Assembly (NCBI RefSeq): GCF_000473225.1
Contig: NZ_KI421509.1
Coordinates: forward strand, 1,636,045 to 1,700,044
DNA: 64,000 bases
Source: Sedimentitalea nanhaiensis DSM 24252
GTDB lineage: Bacteria; Pseudomonadota; Alphaproteobacteria; Rhodobacterales; Rhodobacteraceae
Reading direction: 5' to 3'
The notes beneath the pieces are model-generated. The model was not told the DNA's origin, made no database searches, and saw nothing but the letters and a program-made list of their open reading frames with translations. Positions 9,099 to 17,486 of this stretch are shown piece after piece. Numbering within the stretch: position 1 is the stretch's first letter; every line of letters starts with the position of its first letter. The position numbers and the translations under genes are program-made.

Positions 9099-9805
9099 CA
9101 GCCCGTCCCCAGATAGGCCGCCTGAACGGCGCGGTCCGCGCGAATCTCGTCCGGACTGCCCTGCGCCAGGATTTGGCCGAAATTCAGCACGGTGATCTGG
9201 TCTGCGGCCTGCATCACCACTGACATGTTGTGCTCGACCAACAGGATCGTGGTGTGTCCGGCAAGGCTGCGGATCAGGGCCATGAACCCTTCGATTTCAC
9301 TGTCGGCCAGTCCCTGCGTAGGCTCGTCCAGAATCAACAGGCGTGGATGTTGCACCAGCCCCATGGCAATCTCAAGCAGGCGCTGGTGGCCATAGCTCAG
9401 GTCGCCGGCGTTCTGATCCAGCCGGCCCTCGAGCCCGACCTGCGCCAACGCCTGTTCCGTCGCCTGTACCATCGCCATCCCGCGCAACCTGCGCCGCGCT
9501 GCCAGCGCCACGTTTTCCGTCACTGTCAGGTTGGCAAAAACCGACGTGATCTGAAAGGTATAGGCCATGCCCAGATTGATGCGCTTGTGCGCCGGCAGGC
9601 GCGATATATCCCTGCCATCAAATATCACCGTGCCCTGCGTGGGGGCGATGCGCCCACACAGCAGGCTGACAAAAGTGGTCTTGCCTGCGCCGTTTGGCCC
9701 AATCAGCGCCCGCACCTGGCCCTGGGGCAGATCGAAATCGACGTTCTCGACCGCGTGCAGCCCGGCAAACCGCTTGCTTAACCCACGCGTGGACAACAGC
9801 GTCAT
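9098..9805 (-). CDS. livG: Branched-chain amino acid-type ABC transporter ATP-binding protein LivG
   Basis: A 235-residue ABC ATPase of the LivG subfamily. It shows Walker A GPNGAGKT, the LivG-typical GMAYTFQITSVF segment in the Q-loop region, the signature LSYGHQRLLEIA and Walker B LLILDEPTQGL. The divergent signature (LSYG rather than LSGG) is normal for LivG. The ATG at 9805 was chosen because it overlaps the livM stop and gives the family length; the frame remains open upstream only as a shadow of livM. It heterodimerises with LivF. Confidence 0.9.
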   Translation of the reverse strand: MTLLSTRGLSKRFAGLHAVENVDFDLPQGQVRALIGPNGAGKTTFVSLLCGRIAPTQGTVIFDGRDISRLPAHKRINLGMAYTFQITSVFANLTVTENVALAARRRLRGMAMVQATEQALAQVGLEGRLDQNAGDLSYGHQRLLEIAMGLVQHPRLLILDEPTQGLADSEIEGFMALIRSLAGHTTILLVEHNMSVVMQAADQITVLNFGQILAQGSPDEIRADRAVQAAYLGTG

Positions 9806-10746
9806 GGCAGCCCCCGCCATATCCGTTTGCGCACCGCGCCCGCCAGCCCCTGCGGTGCGAACAGGGTCAGGGCCACCAGCGCCACGCCCGCGACCAGCAT
9901 ATAGGCCGTAGTGATGCCGCTGGACAGATCGATCAGATAGAACATGAACAGGGTGCCGATGAACGGACCCAAGATGGTGCCCGCGCCCCCCAGCAACACC
10001 CACAACAACGGAAAGATCGAATACTGCACCGAGGCAAAGCTGGCCCCGACATAGCCGAACAGCAGCCCATAGACCGCCCCCGCCATGGCCGCGATCGTGC
10101 CCGATACGATCACCGCCGCCAGCTTGTGTGCAAAAACGTCATAGCCCAGCATCATCGCCCGCTCTTCGTTCTCTCGGATGGCGATCAGCACCTTGCCGAA
10201 TGGCGCGCGCACCAGCCACAGGGTGATCAAAAGGCAGCTCGCGAACAGCGCGAAAGCGGCGAAATAGCGGTTGGTGGGATCAGACAGGTCGATGCCCCAC
10301 AGGATACGCTGCGCCTGCTGGATCACGAAACCTTCGTCGCCCCGCGTATAGCTGCCGAAATACAGGATGGTCAGATAGCCGGCCTGGGCAAACATCAGGG
10401 TCACGATCATGAACGCCACACCGGCGGTGCGCAGCGCCAGCATCCCGACCACGCCGGAAACGACCAGCCCCGCACCAGCCCCGGCCACCAGCGCCAGTGC
10501 GGGTGCGGCGTCAAAGACCTGTACCGCCAGGCCCATGCCATACATCCCGGCGGCAAAGAACATCGCATGACCCAGGCTGAGCAGACCGGTATAGCCGAAC
10601 AGAACGTTGAAACCGATGGCATAGCTGGCCAGAACCATCACGCGCGCCAGATTACCGTGGTGATAGGCGGGCAACATGAATTGCAGCGCGAACAGCAGGG
10701 CCAGCAGCCCGCCATGCAGCAGCACGGTCTTGGCCCGATCGCTCAT
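9802..10746 (-). CDS. livM: Branched-chain amino acid-type ABC transporter permease LivM
   Basis: A 314-residue polytopic inner-membrane permease of the LivM family. About nine hydrophobic segments alternate with short loops. The characteristic IAIRENEERAMMLGYDVFAHKL motif (EAA-type coupling loop to the ATPase) is present near residue 190, as is GLLSLGHAMFFAAG near 60. The ATG at 10746 overlaps the livH stop by 4 bases. It forms the heterodimeric pore with LivH. Confidence 0.9.
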   Translation of the reverse strand: MSDRAKTVLLHGGLLALLFALQFMLPAYHHGNLARVMVLASYAIGFNVLFGYTGLLSLGHAMFFAAGMYGMGLAVQVFDAAPALALVAGAGAGLVVSGVVGMLALRTAGVAFMIVTLMFAQAGYLTILYFGSYTRGDEGFVIQQAQRILWGIDLSDPTNRYFAAFALFASCLLITLWLVRAPFGKVLIAIRENEERAMMLGYDVFAHKLAAVIVSGTIAAMAGAVYGLLFGYVGASFASVQYSIFPLLWVLLGGAGTILGPFIGTLFMFYLIDLSSGITTAYMLVAGVALVALTLFAPQGLAGAVRKRIWRGLP

Positions 10747-11669
10747 GCGCGGCGCACCCCGAACAGCCCCTGCGGGCGAAACACCAGCACAAGCGCCACC
10801 AGCAGCGTGGCCAGGATCTTGGCCAGCGTGGGTGAAAAGAATACCGAGATGATACCGTCGCTCAACCCGATCAATATCGCTGCGACCACCGTACCGGGCA
10901 GGCTCCCCAAACCGCCGATGATAACCACGATGAACGATAGCAACAACGGATCGCCCCCCATCAGGTAATGCGCCTGCTGGATCGGCACGATCAGCACCGC
11001 CGCCATCGCCGCCAACCCCGCGCCCAACCCGAAAACCAGCGCATAGACCCGCTCGACCGGAATGCCAAAGGCCAGCGCCATATCCCGATCCATCTGGGTG
11101 GCCCGCATCAGCAACCCGACCTTGGTGCGGGTCATTCCCCACCAGACGCCCAGCAGAACTCCGGCCGCCGCACCGATCACCGCCAGTTTGTAGCTGGTCG
11201 TACTCAGCCCCCAGGGCCAGTACAGTTGCAGCTTGCCCCCGACGAATTCGACCCAGGGCAAGGCCAGCCGGGTGTTGAACGGCGGTTCGACCGGGCGCGC
11301 ATCGGCGCCATAGGTCATCAGGGTGACCTGCTGTAGGATATAGAGAATGCCGATGGTTGCGACGATGGTGCGTTCAGGGTCATAGGCAACACGTTTCAGC
11401 ACCGTCATGTCCGCCGCCGCCGCCAGCAGCCCGACCAGCACCGGAACCACCAGCAGCGCAACGGCGAACCCCAAAGCCGGATGCCCGCCGATCAGGCTGG
11501 TTATCCACCAGGCCAGAACCGCGCCCAGCATAAAGAATTCACCATGCGCGACATTGACCACGCGCATGACGCCGAACACCAGCGACAGGCCAACCGCTGT
11601 CAGCGCCAGTACCGCAGCCGTCACGGCCCCCTCAAGAGAGGCGAGCATCAGATAGGGGCCGATCTCCAT
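10743..11669 (-). CDS. livH: Branched-chain amino acid-type ABC transporter permease LivH
   Basis: A 308-residue LivH-type permease with about eight membrane segments. The family motif GLSLVFGVMRVVNVAHGEFFMLGA lies near residues 27-50. The coupling segment MRATQMDRDMALAFGIPVERVYALVF is at about 190-215 and the GGLGSLPGTVVAAILIG motif lies near the C-terminus. It starts 38 bases downstream of the binding-protein stop, so it is likely co-transcribed with it. Confidence 0.92.
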   Translation of the reverse strand: MEIGPYLMLASLEGAVTAAVLALTAVGLSLVFGVMRVVNVAHGEFFMLGAVLAWWITSLIGGHPALGFAVALLVVPVLVGLLAAAADMTVLKRVAYDPERTIVATIGILYILQQVTLMTYGADARPVEPPFNTRLALPWVEFVGGKLQLYWPWGLSTTSYKLAVIGAAAGVLLGVWWGMTRTKVGLLMRATQMDRDMALAFGIPVERVYALVFGLGAGLAAMAAVLIVPIQQAHYLMGGDPLLLSFIVVIIGGLGSLPGTVVAAILIGLSDGIISVFFSPTLAKILATLLVALVLVFRPQGLFGVRRA

Positions 11670-11707
11670 ACGCTACGCCGCCCTCGCGCGGTCCGGTCGC
11701 ACCGCGA

Positions 11708-13000
11708 TCAAAGCGGTTGGGTCGTATAATCGACCTCGTCAGGATACATCGTGTCCTCGATCGACGTGGTATGCACGACGATCAGTTTGCCGTCGGTGAC
11801 CCTGCTGATGTACTGTGGCCCGAATACCTGATGGGTCTTGCCGTTGAACAGCTTGGTGCCCTGTGGGTGTTCGTTGGAATGGGGCATGTCCGTGATCGCC
11901 TCGACCGCCTCGATCAGCTTGGCGCGATCCGCCGGGCCTTGATAACCAGCAGCCTCCATCCCGGCCTTGATCACATACAGGGTTTCCCAGCAGCCGAACA
12001 TATGGGCATAGGTGGAAATGTCCTTGGGGTCGCCGACGGACGCGCCGTTTTCATCCACACCCACGGCAGTGCGGTAGAGTTTGTCATACTCGGACTGATC
12101 GGTCTGCGCATAGCGTGGGTTACCCTCCCAGAAATAGGTGCCTTCCAGGAATTCCAGACCGGGGCTGGCCATGTCCACCGCCTCCAGACTGTCGATAAAC
12201 CCAAACATTTCGGGGCGACTAGGGCCAAAAAACTCGCCCAGTTCCTTGACAAATGTCAAGACGGCAGGGCCGACCATGACGTGATAGACCACTTCGGTTT
12301 CGCGCGGGATCTTGGGGAAATACTTGGTAAAACTGGTTTCGGTCGGCGGAATGGCGATCTGGGCGACAACCTCGCCGCCCTGCTCTTGGATCGCAGCGGT
12401 GAAATAGTCGCGATGGTCGTGGCCAAAGGCGAAATCCGGAAAGATCATCGTGACCTTTTTGCCCAGGTTCTGCGACACAAACGGCGCCATCGCCTGGACC
12501 TGGCTTTTGACGTCGGTGATGCCCGGTTGCAAAGTATAGCGGTTCAGCATGCCACTGGCGACATGGTGGCCTTCGGAGACCACAAAATAGGGCAGTTTCA
12601 GCTCGCCCGCGCGCGGGGCCGAGCCGATCACTACATGCGAAAACAGGGTCCCGAACCCGATGTCGCAATTGTGCTGATTGGCAAATTTCTCGACCACCTC
12701 CGCACCGCGCTTGGGGTCGGTACCGTCATCCTCGGCGAGGATTTCAACCATCCGCCCGTTGATACCACCGGCGGCGTTGATCATATCGACGGCCGCTGTG
12801 GTGGTACGATCATACCAACGCCCATAGGCAGCACCGATGCCGGTGCGGTGAACCTGAAACCCGATGCGGATCGGCTCGGATGTCTGCGCCTGGGCATAAC
12901 GCGCCCACAGCGGCAGACTGGCCGCACCCGCCCCTGCGGCCAGGGTCTTGAGCGCCCCACGGCGCGTGGTTGTGGACGGTTTTCCACTATCGTTGGTCAT
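11708..13000 (-). CDS. ABC transporter substrate-binding protein (type I periplasmic-binding fold, Tat signal)
   Basis: A 430-residue periplasmic binding protein of the Liv/Urt/AmiC type. It opens with a twin-arginine signal, TRRGALKTLAAGAG, at about residues 12-25, with cleavage likely after AQA near 39. The mature part begins IRIGFQVHRTGIGAAYG and contains the type I features EILAEDDGTDPKRGAEV and MIFPDFAFGHDHRDYF. Tat export means it is delivered folded. The gene heads the Liv transporter operon, 38 bases before livH. The ligand is not predictable from sequence; the neighbouring heterocycle enzymes suggest an N-containing ring acid or its amide (inference). Confidence 0.9.
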   Translation of the reverse strand: MTNDSGKPSTTTRRGALKTLAAGAGAASLPLWARYAQAQTSEPIRIGFQVHRTGIGAAYGRWYDRTTTAAVDMINAAGGINGRMVEILAEDDGTDPKRGAEVVEKFANQHNCDIGFGTLFSHVVIGSAPRAGELKLPYFVVSEGHHVASGMLNRYTLQPGITDVKSQVQAMAPFVSQNLGKKVTMIFPDFAFGHDHRDYFTAAIQEQGGEVVAQIAIPPTETSFTKYFPKIPRETEVVYHVMVGPAVLTFVKELGEFFGPSRPEMFGFIDSLEAVDMASPGLEFLEGTYFWEGNPRYAQTDQSEYDKLYRTAVGVDENGASVGDPKDISTYAHMFGCWETLYVIKAGMEAAGYQGPADRAKLIEAVEAITDMPHSNEHPQGTKLFNGKTHQVFGPQYISRVTDGKLIVVHTTSIEDTMYPDEVDYTTQPL

Positions 13001-13107
13001 GCAAACGTTCCCCTCATGATTTCAAGACGGCCCCTGATCCGCCGCGTCTTGCGCTTAGTGTGCGAACCAGCGGAATTCTTGTCCAGTGTTTTCGGCCCAT
13101 CTTTGCC

Positions 13108-14514
13108 TCAGACGCCGCGCGGCGAAGCCAACAGCCACAGACCAAACAGGGTATACACCAGCATGAACACGGCCAACGGTGTCTGAAACAGCGCCGCGCG
13201 CCGGGTATCGCCGAATGCACGCACTGCAATGGCATGGGCCATGATCACCGCCAACACGTGGCCGATCACCACTGCTCCCGCCTGACTCAGCCAGATAACA
13301 CGCACACTGTCCGCCGCATTGAAAAACCCCGTGGTGACATAGAAGGTCCCCAATCCAAGCAGATCGGAACCGCGTGCCAGCGGGTCGTTCAGCACCGCCA
13401 GAACATATTGCCCATCGACCAGGAAACTGGGCAGATAGTGCGCAATATGATACCCCAACGCGATGGGCAGGATAGACGGGGCCATCAGACAAAAGGCGCG
13501 GCCCGGCGCAACTTCGCCCCCGATCAGGCGCATCCCCAGCCATATCGCCAGGCCATAGGCTGCCACCAGGGCGGCATTGGCAGCGATCAGACCGATGGCA
13601 TTCTGCATCGTCACCGCTGACCGCCCCGGGAATTCAAGCGGGTTGATCCCCATGAGATCGAGCCACCAGAAGGTCTCGTTCAGCCCGTCAAAGCTGCCGC
13701 TGCCCAGCATCACCACCATGAATACCGCTTCCCCCATCTGCGGTGGGCGGCGCGCTATGGCCTGCCAACCGGTCGCGCCCAGGCCCAAGTTCCGACCCGT
13801 ACGTCCAAACAGGCCCAACGTCGCATAGTTGCGCATCAGCATGGAAATCCCCTCACCGCGCCAATGCCAGCGCGGACCAAAGGCCAGCAGGGCGAGATAG
13901 GTGAACAGCCAATACCCCATGACAATGACGGCCAGACGCGCCGGGTCGGCTGGGGCGGGATCGGCCAGCAAAAACACGGCAAAGCCCAGAAACGTCACCA
14001 ACGCGCAGCCCTGCCCCAGACCGGTTGGCAGACGCAGAACCACTGGCAAGCGCAGCAAATGTCGCGTCAGGGCCACCGGGCCGCTCCATGGGTTCAACCA
14101 GCGCCAAAGATCGCCCAACATACCCTGCAACGTCACCAGCGCCACCCACCAAACCGTCCAGACCGTCAGCGGCAGTGGATTGCTCAGTGGATCGCGCGAC
14201 CCGTTCAGCCCGGCCCAGATCAACACCGCCAGCACCCCGAACGACAGGCAGCTCGTCCAGCGCCGCAACCCGACGCAGCGGATCCACCGGGTCAGCCGCG
14301 CGGGTCGGAACAAACCCATTGCCAACCGGTCGGGCAGGATTGTCAGCAGCAATACGGTCAACGCCACACAGGCCGTACCTGCAACGATATAGGCATCCGT
14401 TGGCAACAGCAGCACAAACCCCTGTTCGGCGGCATGCGCCTGGGCCTGGTGCGCGGGCAACAGACCAAAAACTGTCAACCCCTTGAACCTTGGCGAATAC
14501 TGGAAGATGCTCAT
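13108..14514 (-). CDS. Polytopic membrane protein of unknown function
   Basis: This 468-residue integral membrane protein has roughly ten to eleven hydrophobic segments spread over its length. The N-terminus has a signal-like stretch ending QAHAAEQG and a first clear helix around residues 40-60. Cytosolic or periplasmic loops contain LLAFGPRWHWRGEGIS and FWWLDLMGINPLEFPG. It loosely resembles the membrane proteins sometimes annotated as fenitrothion hydrolase, but that name rests on one biochemical case and is not supported here. It starts only 30 bp from a divergent PCu(A)C-like gene, so the two probably share control. A link to copper or metal handling is a guess. Confidence 0.7.
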   Translation of the reverse strand: MSIFQYSPRFKGLTVFGLLPAHQAQAHAAEQGFVLLLPTDAYIVAGTACVALTVLLLTILPDRLAMGLFRPARLTRWIRCVGLRRWTSCLSFGVLAVLIWAGLNGSRDPLSNPLPLTVWTVWWVALVTLQGMLGDLWRWLNPWSGPVALTRHLLRLPVVLRLPTGLGQGCALVTFLGFAVFLLADPAPADPARLAVIVMGYWLFTYLALLAFGPRWHWRGEGISMLMRNYATLGLFGRTGRNLGLGATGWQAIARRPPQMGEAVFMVVMLGSGSFDGLNETFWWLDLMGINPLEFPGRSAVTMQNAIGLIAANAALVAAYGLAIWLGMRLIGGEVAPGRAFCLMAPSILPIALGYHIAHYLPSFLVDGQYVLAVLNDPLARGSDLLGLGTFYVTTGFFNAADSVRVIWLSQAGAVVIGHVLAVIMAHAIAVRAFGDTRRAALFQTPLAVFMLVYTLFGLWLLASPRGV

Positions 14515-14544
14515 GTTCCGGATAATTACCCGGAGGAGGTCCGG

Positions 14545-15336
14545 ATGAAAGCGGCAAAACCACTTGCCATGCTCGCAATTCTGTCACTGTTGGCAGTTGG
14601 CGCGATTCTATTGATTTGGCGCTCGACGCAGGATGCCTTGTGGGTTCAGGATGTAACGGCGGCCCCGCTGCAGGGATCGCCCGGCTCGGTCGGGGTGTTT
14701 CTGACCATCCGCAACCGGGGATCGGCGGACAAGTTGATCGCGGTCCGCTCGATTGTGGCACAGCGGTCGCGACTGGTCTCGACCACAACGGAGTCCGGGC
14801 TGGCCATTCCGGCGGACAGCAGCCCATCCCTGGCATCCGACGGGGCGTATATCCTGTTGGAACGCGTGGGCGGCACACTCAAGGACGGTCGATTGCTGCC
14901 GATCACCTTGCGTTTCGAAAAAGCCGGCGAGATCCGCACCCAAGCCCGGCTGATCGCCCCGCGCGCGCAAGGCGAGGCGGCGAGCTATGGCTTGTTTGGC
15001 ATCGGCGATATTCGCCGGGTCCAAGACGATAAACCGGCCCCCGCCATTACCCTTGATGTTCAACCCAGCGAAGACGGCTGGCAGGTGCAGGTCGAAACCA
15101 GGAACTTCCGCTTCGACACCGACCCAGAAGACGGCAAGCATGTACCCGGCACCGGACATGCGCACCTTTATCTGAACGGCCTCAAACTGCAGCGCCTGTA
15201 CGAGTCCCGTGCCCGGATCGGCACCCTGCCCCCCGGCAGGCACGAAATCCGGGTGACGCTGAACAGCAAGGATCATCGCACGTATGTCGTATCCGATACA
15301 CCGGTGAGCGCCACAGCCGAAATCGTCGTACCCTGA
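14545..15336 (+). CDS. Membrane-anchored PCu(A)C-like protein lacking the usual copper ligands
   Basis: A 263-residue protein with an N-terminal membrane anchor at about residues 7-26. A PCu(A)C-like beta domain follows at about 30-150: GVFLTIRNRGSADKL and LKDGRLLPITLRFEKAGEI fit that family. The histidine and methionine residues that normally bind Cu(I) are absent; the expected H-x-M near the hairpin reads YIL. The C-terminal half (about 165-263) is a second domain with GTGHAHLYLNG and LPPGRHEIRVTLNSKDH, so histidines are found there instead. The start is fixed by GGAGGAGGT five bases before the ATG. A role in metal delivery is possible but unproven. Confidence 0.7.
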   Translation: MKAAKPLAMLAILSLLAVGAILLIWRSTQDALWVQDVTAAPLQGSPGSVGVFLTIRNRGSADKLIAVRSIVAQRSRLVSTTTESGLAIPADSSPSLASDGAYILLERVGGTLKDGRLLPITLRFEKAGEIRTQARLIAPRAQGEAASYGLFGIGDIRRVQDDKPAPAITLDVQPSEDGWQVQVETRNFRFDTDPEDGKHVPGTGHAHLYLNGLKLQRLYESRARIGTLPPGRHEIRVTLNSKDHRTYVVSDTPVSATAEIVVP

Positions 15337-15425
15337 TTGCGCCCGCCCCCGATCAACGACATTGACAACGTCGCCCGGTTGCGAACACCATTCGCATACA
15401 TATGACTTTCAGGACCGGGACCGAC

Positions 15426-17486
15426 ATGATGGGTAAATCTTCGGGCGCGGTTGTCGGCGTCGATGTGGGCGGAACCTTCACCGATCTGGTCGAGCTTTTG
15501 CCCGATACCGGTCAGGTACGGCTGGCCAAGGTCCCCAGCACACTGGACAATCAGGCATTCGGGGTCCTGAACGCGCTGGATCAGGCCGGGTGCGATCTGG
15601 CCGCGCTGGACCTGATCGTGCATGGGACCACCACGACCACAAATGCGGTGCTTGAACGCAAGCTGGCCCGCACCGGGTTGATCACCACCGCCGGTTTTCG
15701 CGACGTGCTGGAACTGGGCCGGCGAACCCGCCCGCAACCCTATGGCATGAAGGGAGAATTCACGCCCCTGATCCCCCGCGATCTGCGTCTTGAGGTCCCT
15801 GAGCGCATGGATGCGGCGGGCAAGATTGTCACGCCGCTGGACGAAGGCGCGGTTCTCAGCGCCGCGCAGCGTCTGATCGACGCCGGTTGCGAGGCAGTCG
15901 TGATCCATTTTCTGCACGCCTATGCCAACCCGGCGCACGAACTGCGCGCAGGCGAGTTATTGGCGGGCCTCTGGCCCAACGAACACATCACGCTGGGCCA
16001 CGCGCTGCTGTCGGAAAGCCGTGAATTCGAGCGCGGAGTGACAGCCGCCGCAAATGCCGCCGTACAACCCTTGCTGGATCGCTATATCAAACGGTTGATC
16101 GCCGAATTGAAGCGCGGCGGCTATCAGGGCGACGTGCTTGTGATGAATGGCAACGGCGGCATGGTCAGCTCGTCGCGTGTCGCACGCGAAGCGGCCAAGA
16201 CCGTGATGTCCGGCCCCGCCTCGGGCGTGATGGCGGCGGCCTATACCGGGCGCAAGGCGGGCATCGGGAACCTGATCACCTATGACATGGGCGGCACCTC
16301 GACCGATGTGGCCTTGATCCGCAATGCCGAACCGTCGGTCAGCAACGAAATCGAGATCGAATATGCAATGCCCATCCATGTCCCGATGGTCGATGTGCGC
16401 ACCGTGGGTGCCGGGGGCGGGTCGATTGCGCGGGTAAATCCGGCAGGGCTGCTCGAAGTCGGCCCGGACAGCGCCGGGGCCGATCCCGGACCGATCTGCT
16501 ATGGCAAGGGCGGTGCCGATCCCACGATTTCCGACGCCAACCTGCTGTTGGGACGGCTGGATCCGGCGGGGCTGAACGCAATCAGGGGCGGTGTCGCGCT
16601 GGATCATGTGCAGGAGGTCTTTGCCCGGAAGCTTGGCACCCCCCTGGGGCTGGACGCTGTGCAGGCCGCCGCGGCTGTGATCGAGATTGCCAACATGAAG
16701 ATGGCCGGTGCGATCCGAATGGTGTCGATCTCGCTGGGAGCGGACCCGCGCGATTTCGCCCTGTTCGCCTTTGGCGGCGCAGGCCCCCTGCACGCAGCGG
16801 CTTTGGCGCGCGAGCTGGCCATACCGCGCGTGATCGTGCCCAGCAGACCGGGCATCACCAATGCCATCGGCTGTGTCGTGGCAGACCTGCGGCATGATTT
16901 CGTCAACACCGTCAATACCCCACTGGACCTGTTGCAACCGGGACAGCTGGAACAGGTGTTCACGCTCCAGACCCAAGAAGGCGAGGCCCTGATCGCGCGC
17001 GAGAACATCGAAATTCGCCAGATCCGGCGGCTGTATAGCGTCGACATGCAATTCATCGGCCAGACACACCTGTTGCGCGTGCCGCTGGATCGGCCCGACG
17101 TGACTCCGGCAGATCTGCAATCCCTCTTCAATGCGGCCTATTTCCGCCGCTTCCGGGTCAGACTGGACGATATTCACGCCAATCTGGTCAATGCAAATAC
17201 ATCGGTGGTCGGCGCGCGTGCCGAACTGGACCTTGGCGCGCTGATCGATCCAACCGGGCGCAAGGACACTGTGCAGGCCGCACAAACCGGCGAGCGCCCG
17301 GTGCATTTCTGCGGCACTTGGCAGACCACTCCGATCTACTGGCGCGACCATCTGCCAGTGCAATTCACCCTGCCCGGCCCCGCCATTGTACAGCAAATGG
17401 ACACCACGCTGCTGATCGAACCCGGGGATGTGGCCACTGGCGATGCGGACGGAAATATCATCATTGCGATCGGGGGCCGGACATGA
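15426..17486 (+). CDS. hyuA: Hydantoinase/oxoprolinase subunit A
   Basis: A 686-residue ATP-dependent amidase subunit of the HyuA/5-oxoprolinase family. It starts with VGVDVGGTFTDLVEL and has VHGTTTTTNAVLE near residue 75, the ATP-binding DMGGTSTDV near 285, GAGGGSIA near 330 and AFGGAGPLHA near 445. These enzymes open cyclic amides (hydantoins, 5-oxoproline, N-methylhydantoin) with ATP hydrolysis. Two adjacent ATG codons at 15426 and 15429 are preferred to one at 15402, because the conserved N-terminus follows directly. It overlaps hyuB by 4 bases, giving a heteromeric enzyme. The natural ring substrate is unknown; a product of the nearby hydroxylase pathway is conceivable. Confidence 0.9.
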   Translation: MMGKSSGAVVGVDVGGTFTDLVELLPDTGQVRLAKVPSTLDNQAFGVLNALDQAGCDLAALDLIVHGTTTTTNAVLERKLARTGLITTAGFRDVLELGRRTRPQPYGMKGEFTPLIPRDLRLEVPERMDAAGKIVTPLDEGAVLSAAQRLIDAGCEAVVIHFLHAYANPAHELRAGELLAGLWPNEHITLGHALLSESREFERGVTAAANAAVQPLLDRYIKRLIAELKRGGYQGDVLVMNGNGGMVSSSRVAREAAKTVMSGPASGVMAAAYTGRKAGIGNLITYDMGGTSTDVALIRNAEPSVSNEIEIEYAMPIHVPMVDVRTVGAGGGSIARVNPAGLLEVGPDSAGADPGPICYGKGGADPTISDANLLLGRLDPAGLNAIRGGVALDHVQEVFARKLGTPLGLDAVQAAAAVIEIANMKMAGAIRMVSISLGADPRDFALFAFGGAGPLHAAALARELAIPRVIVPSRPGITNAIGCVVADLRHDFVNTVNTPLDLLQPGQLEQVFTLQTQEGEALIARENIEIRQIRRLYSVDMQFIGQTHLLRVPLDRPDVTPADLQSLFNAAYFRRFRVRLDDIHANLVNANTSVVGARAELDLGALIDPTGRKDTVQAAQTGERPVHFCGTWQTTPIYWRDHLPVQFTLPGPAIVQQMDTTLLIEPGDVATGDADGNIIIAIGGRT

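Noticed and set aside
13108-14514. Naming the membrane protein fenitrothion hydrolase.
   Set aside because: The resemblance is weak and the name comes from a single substrate study. The sequence does not support that activity.
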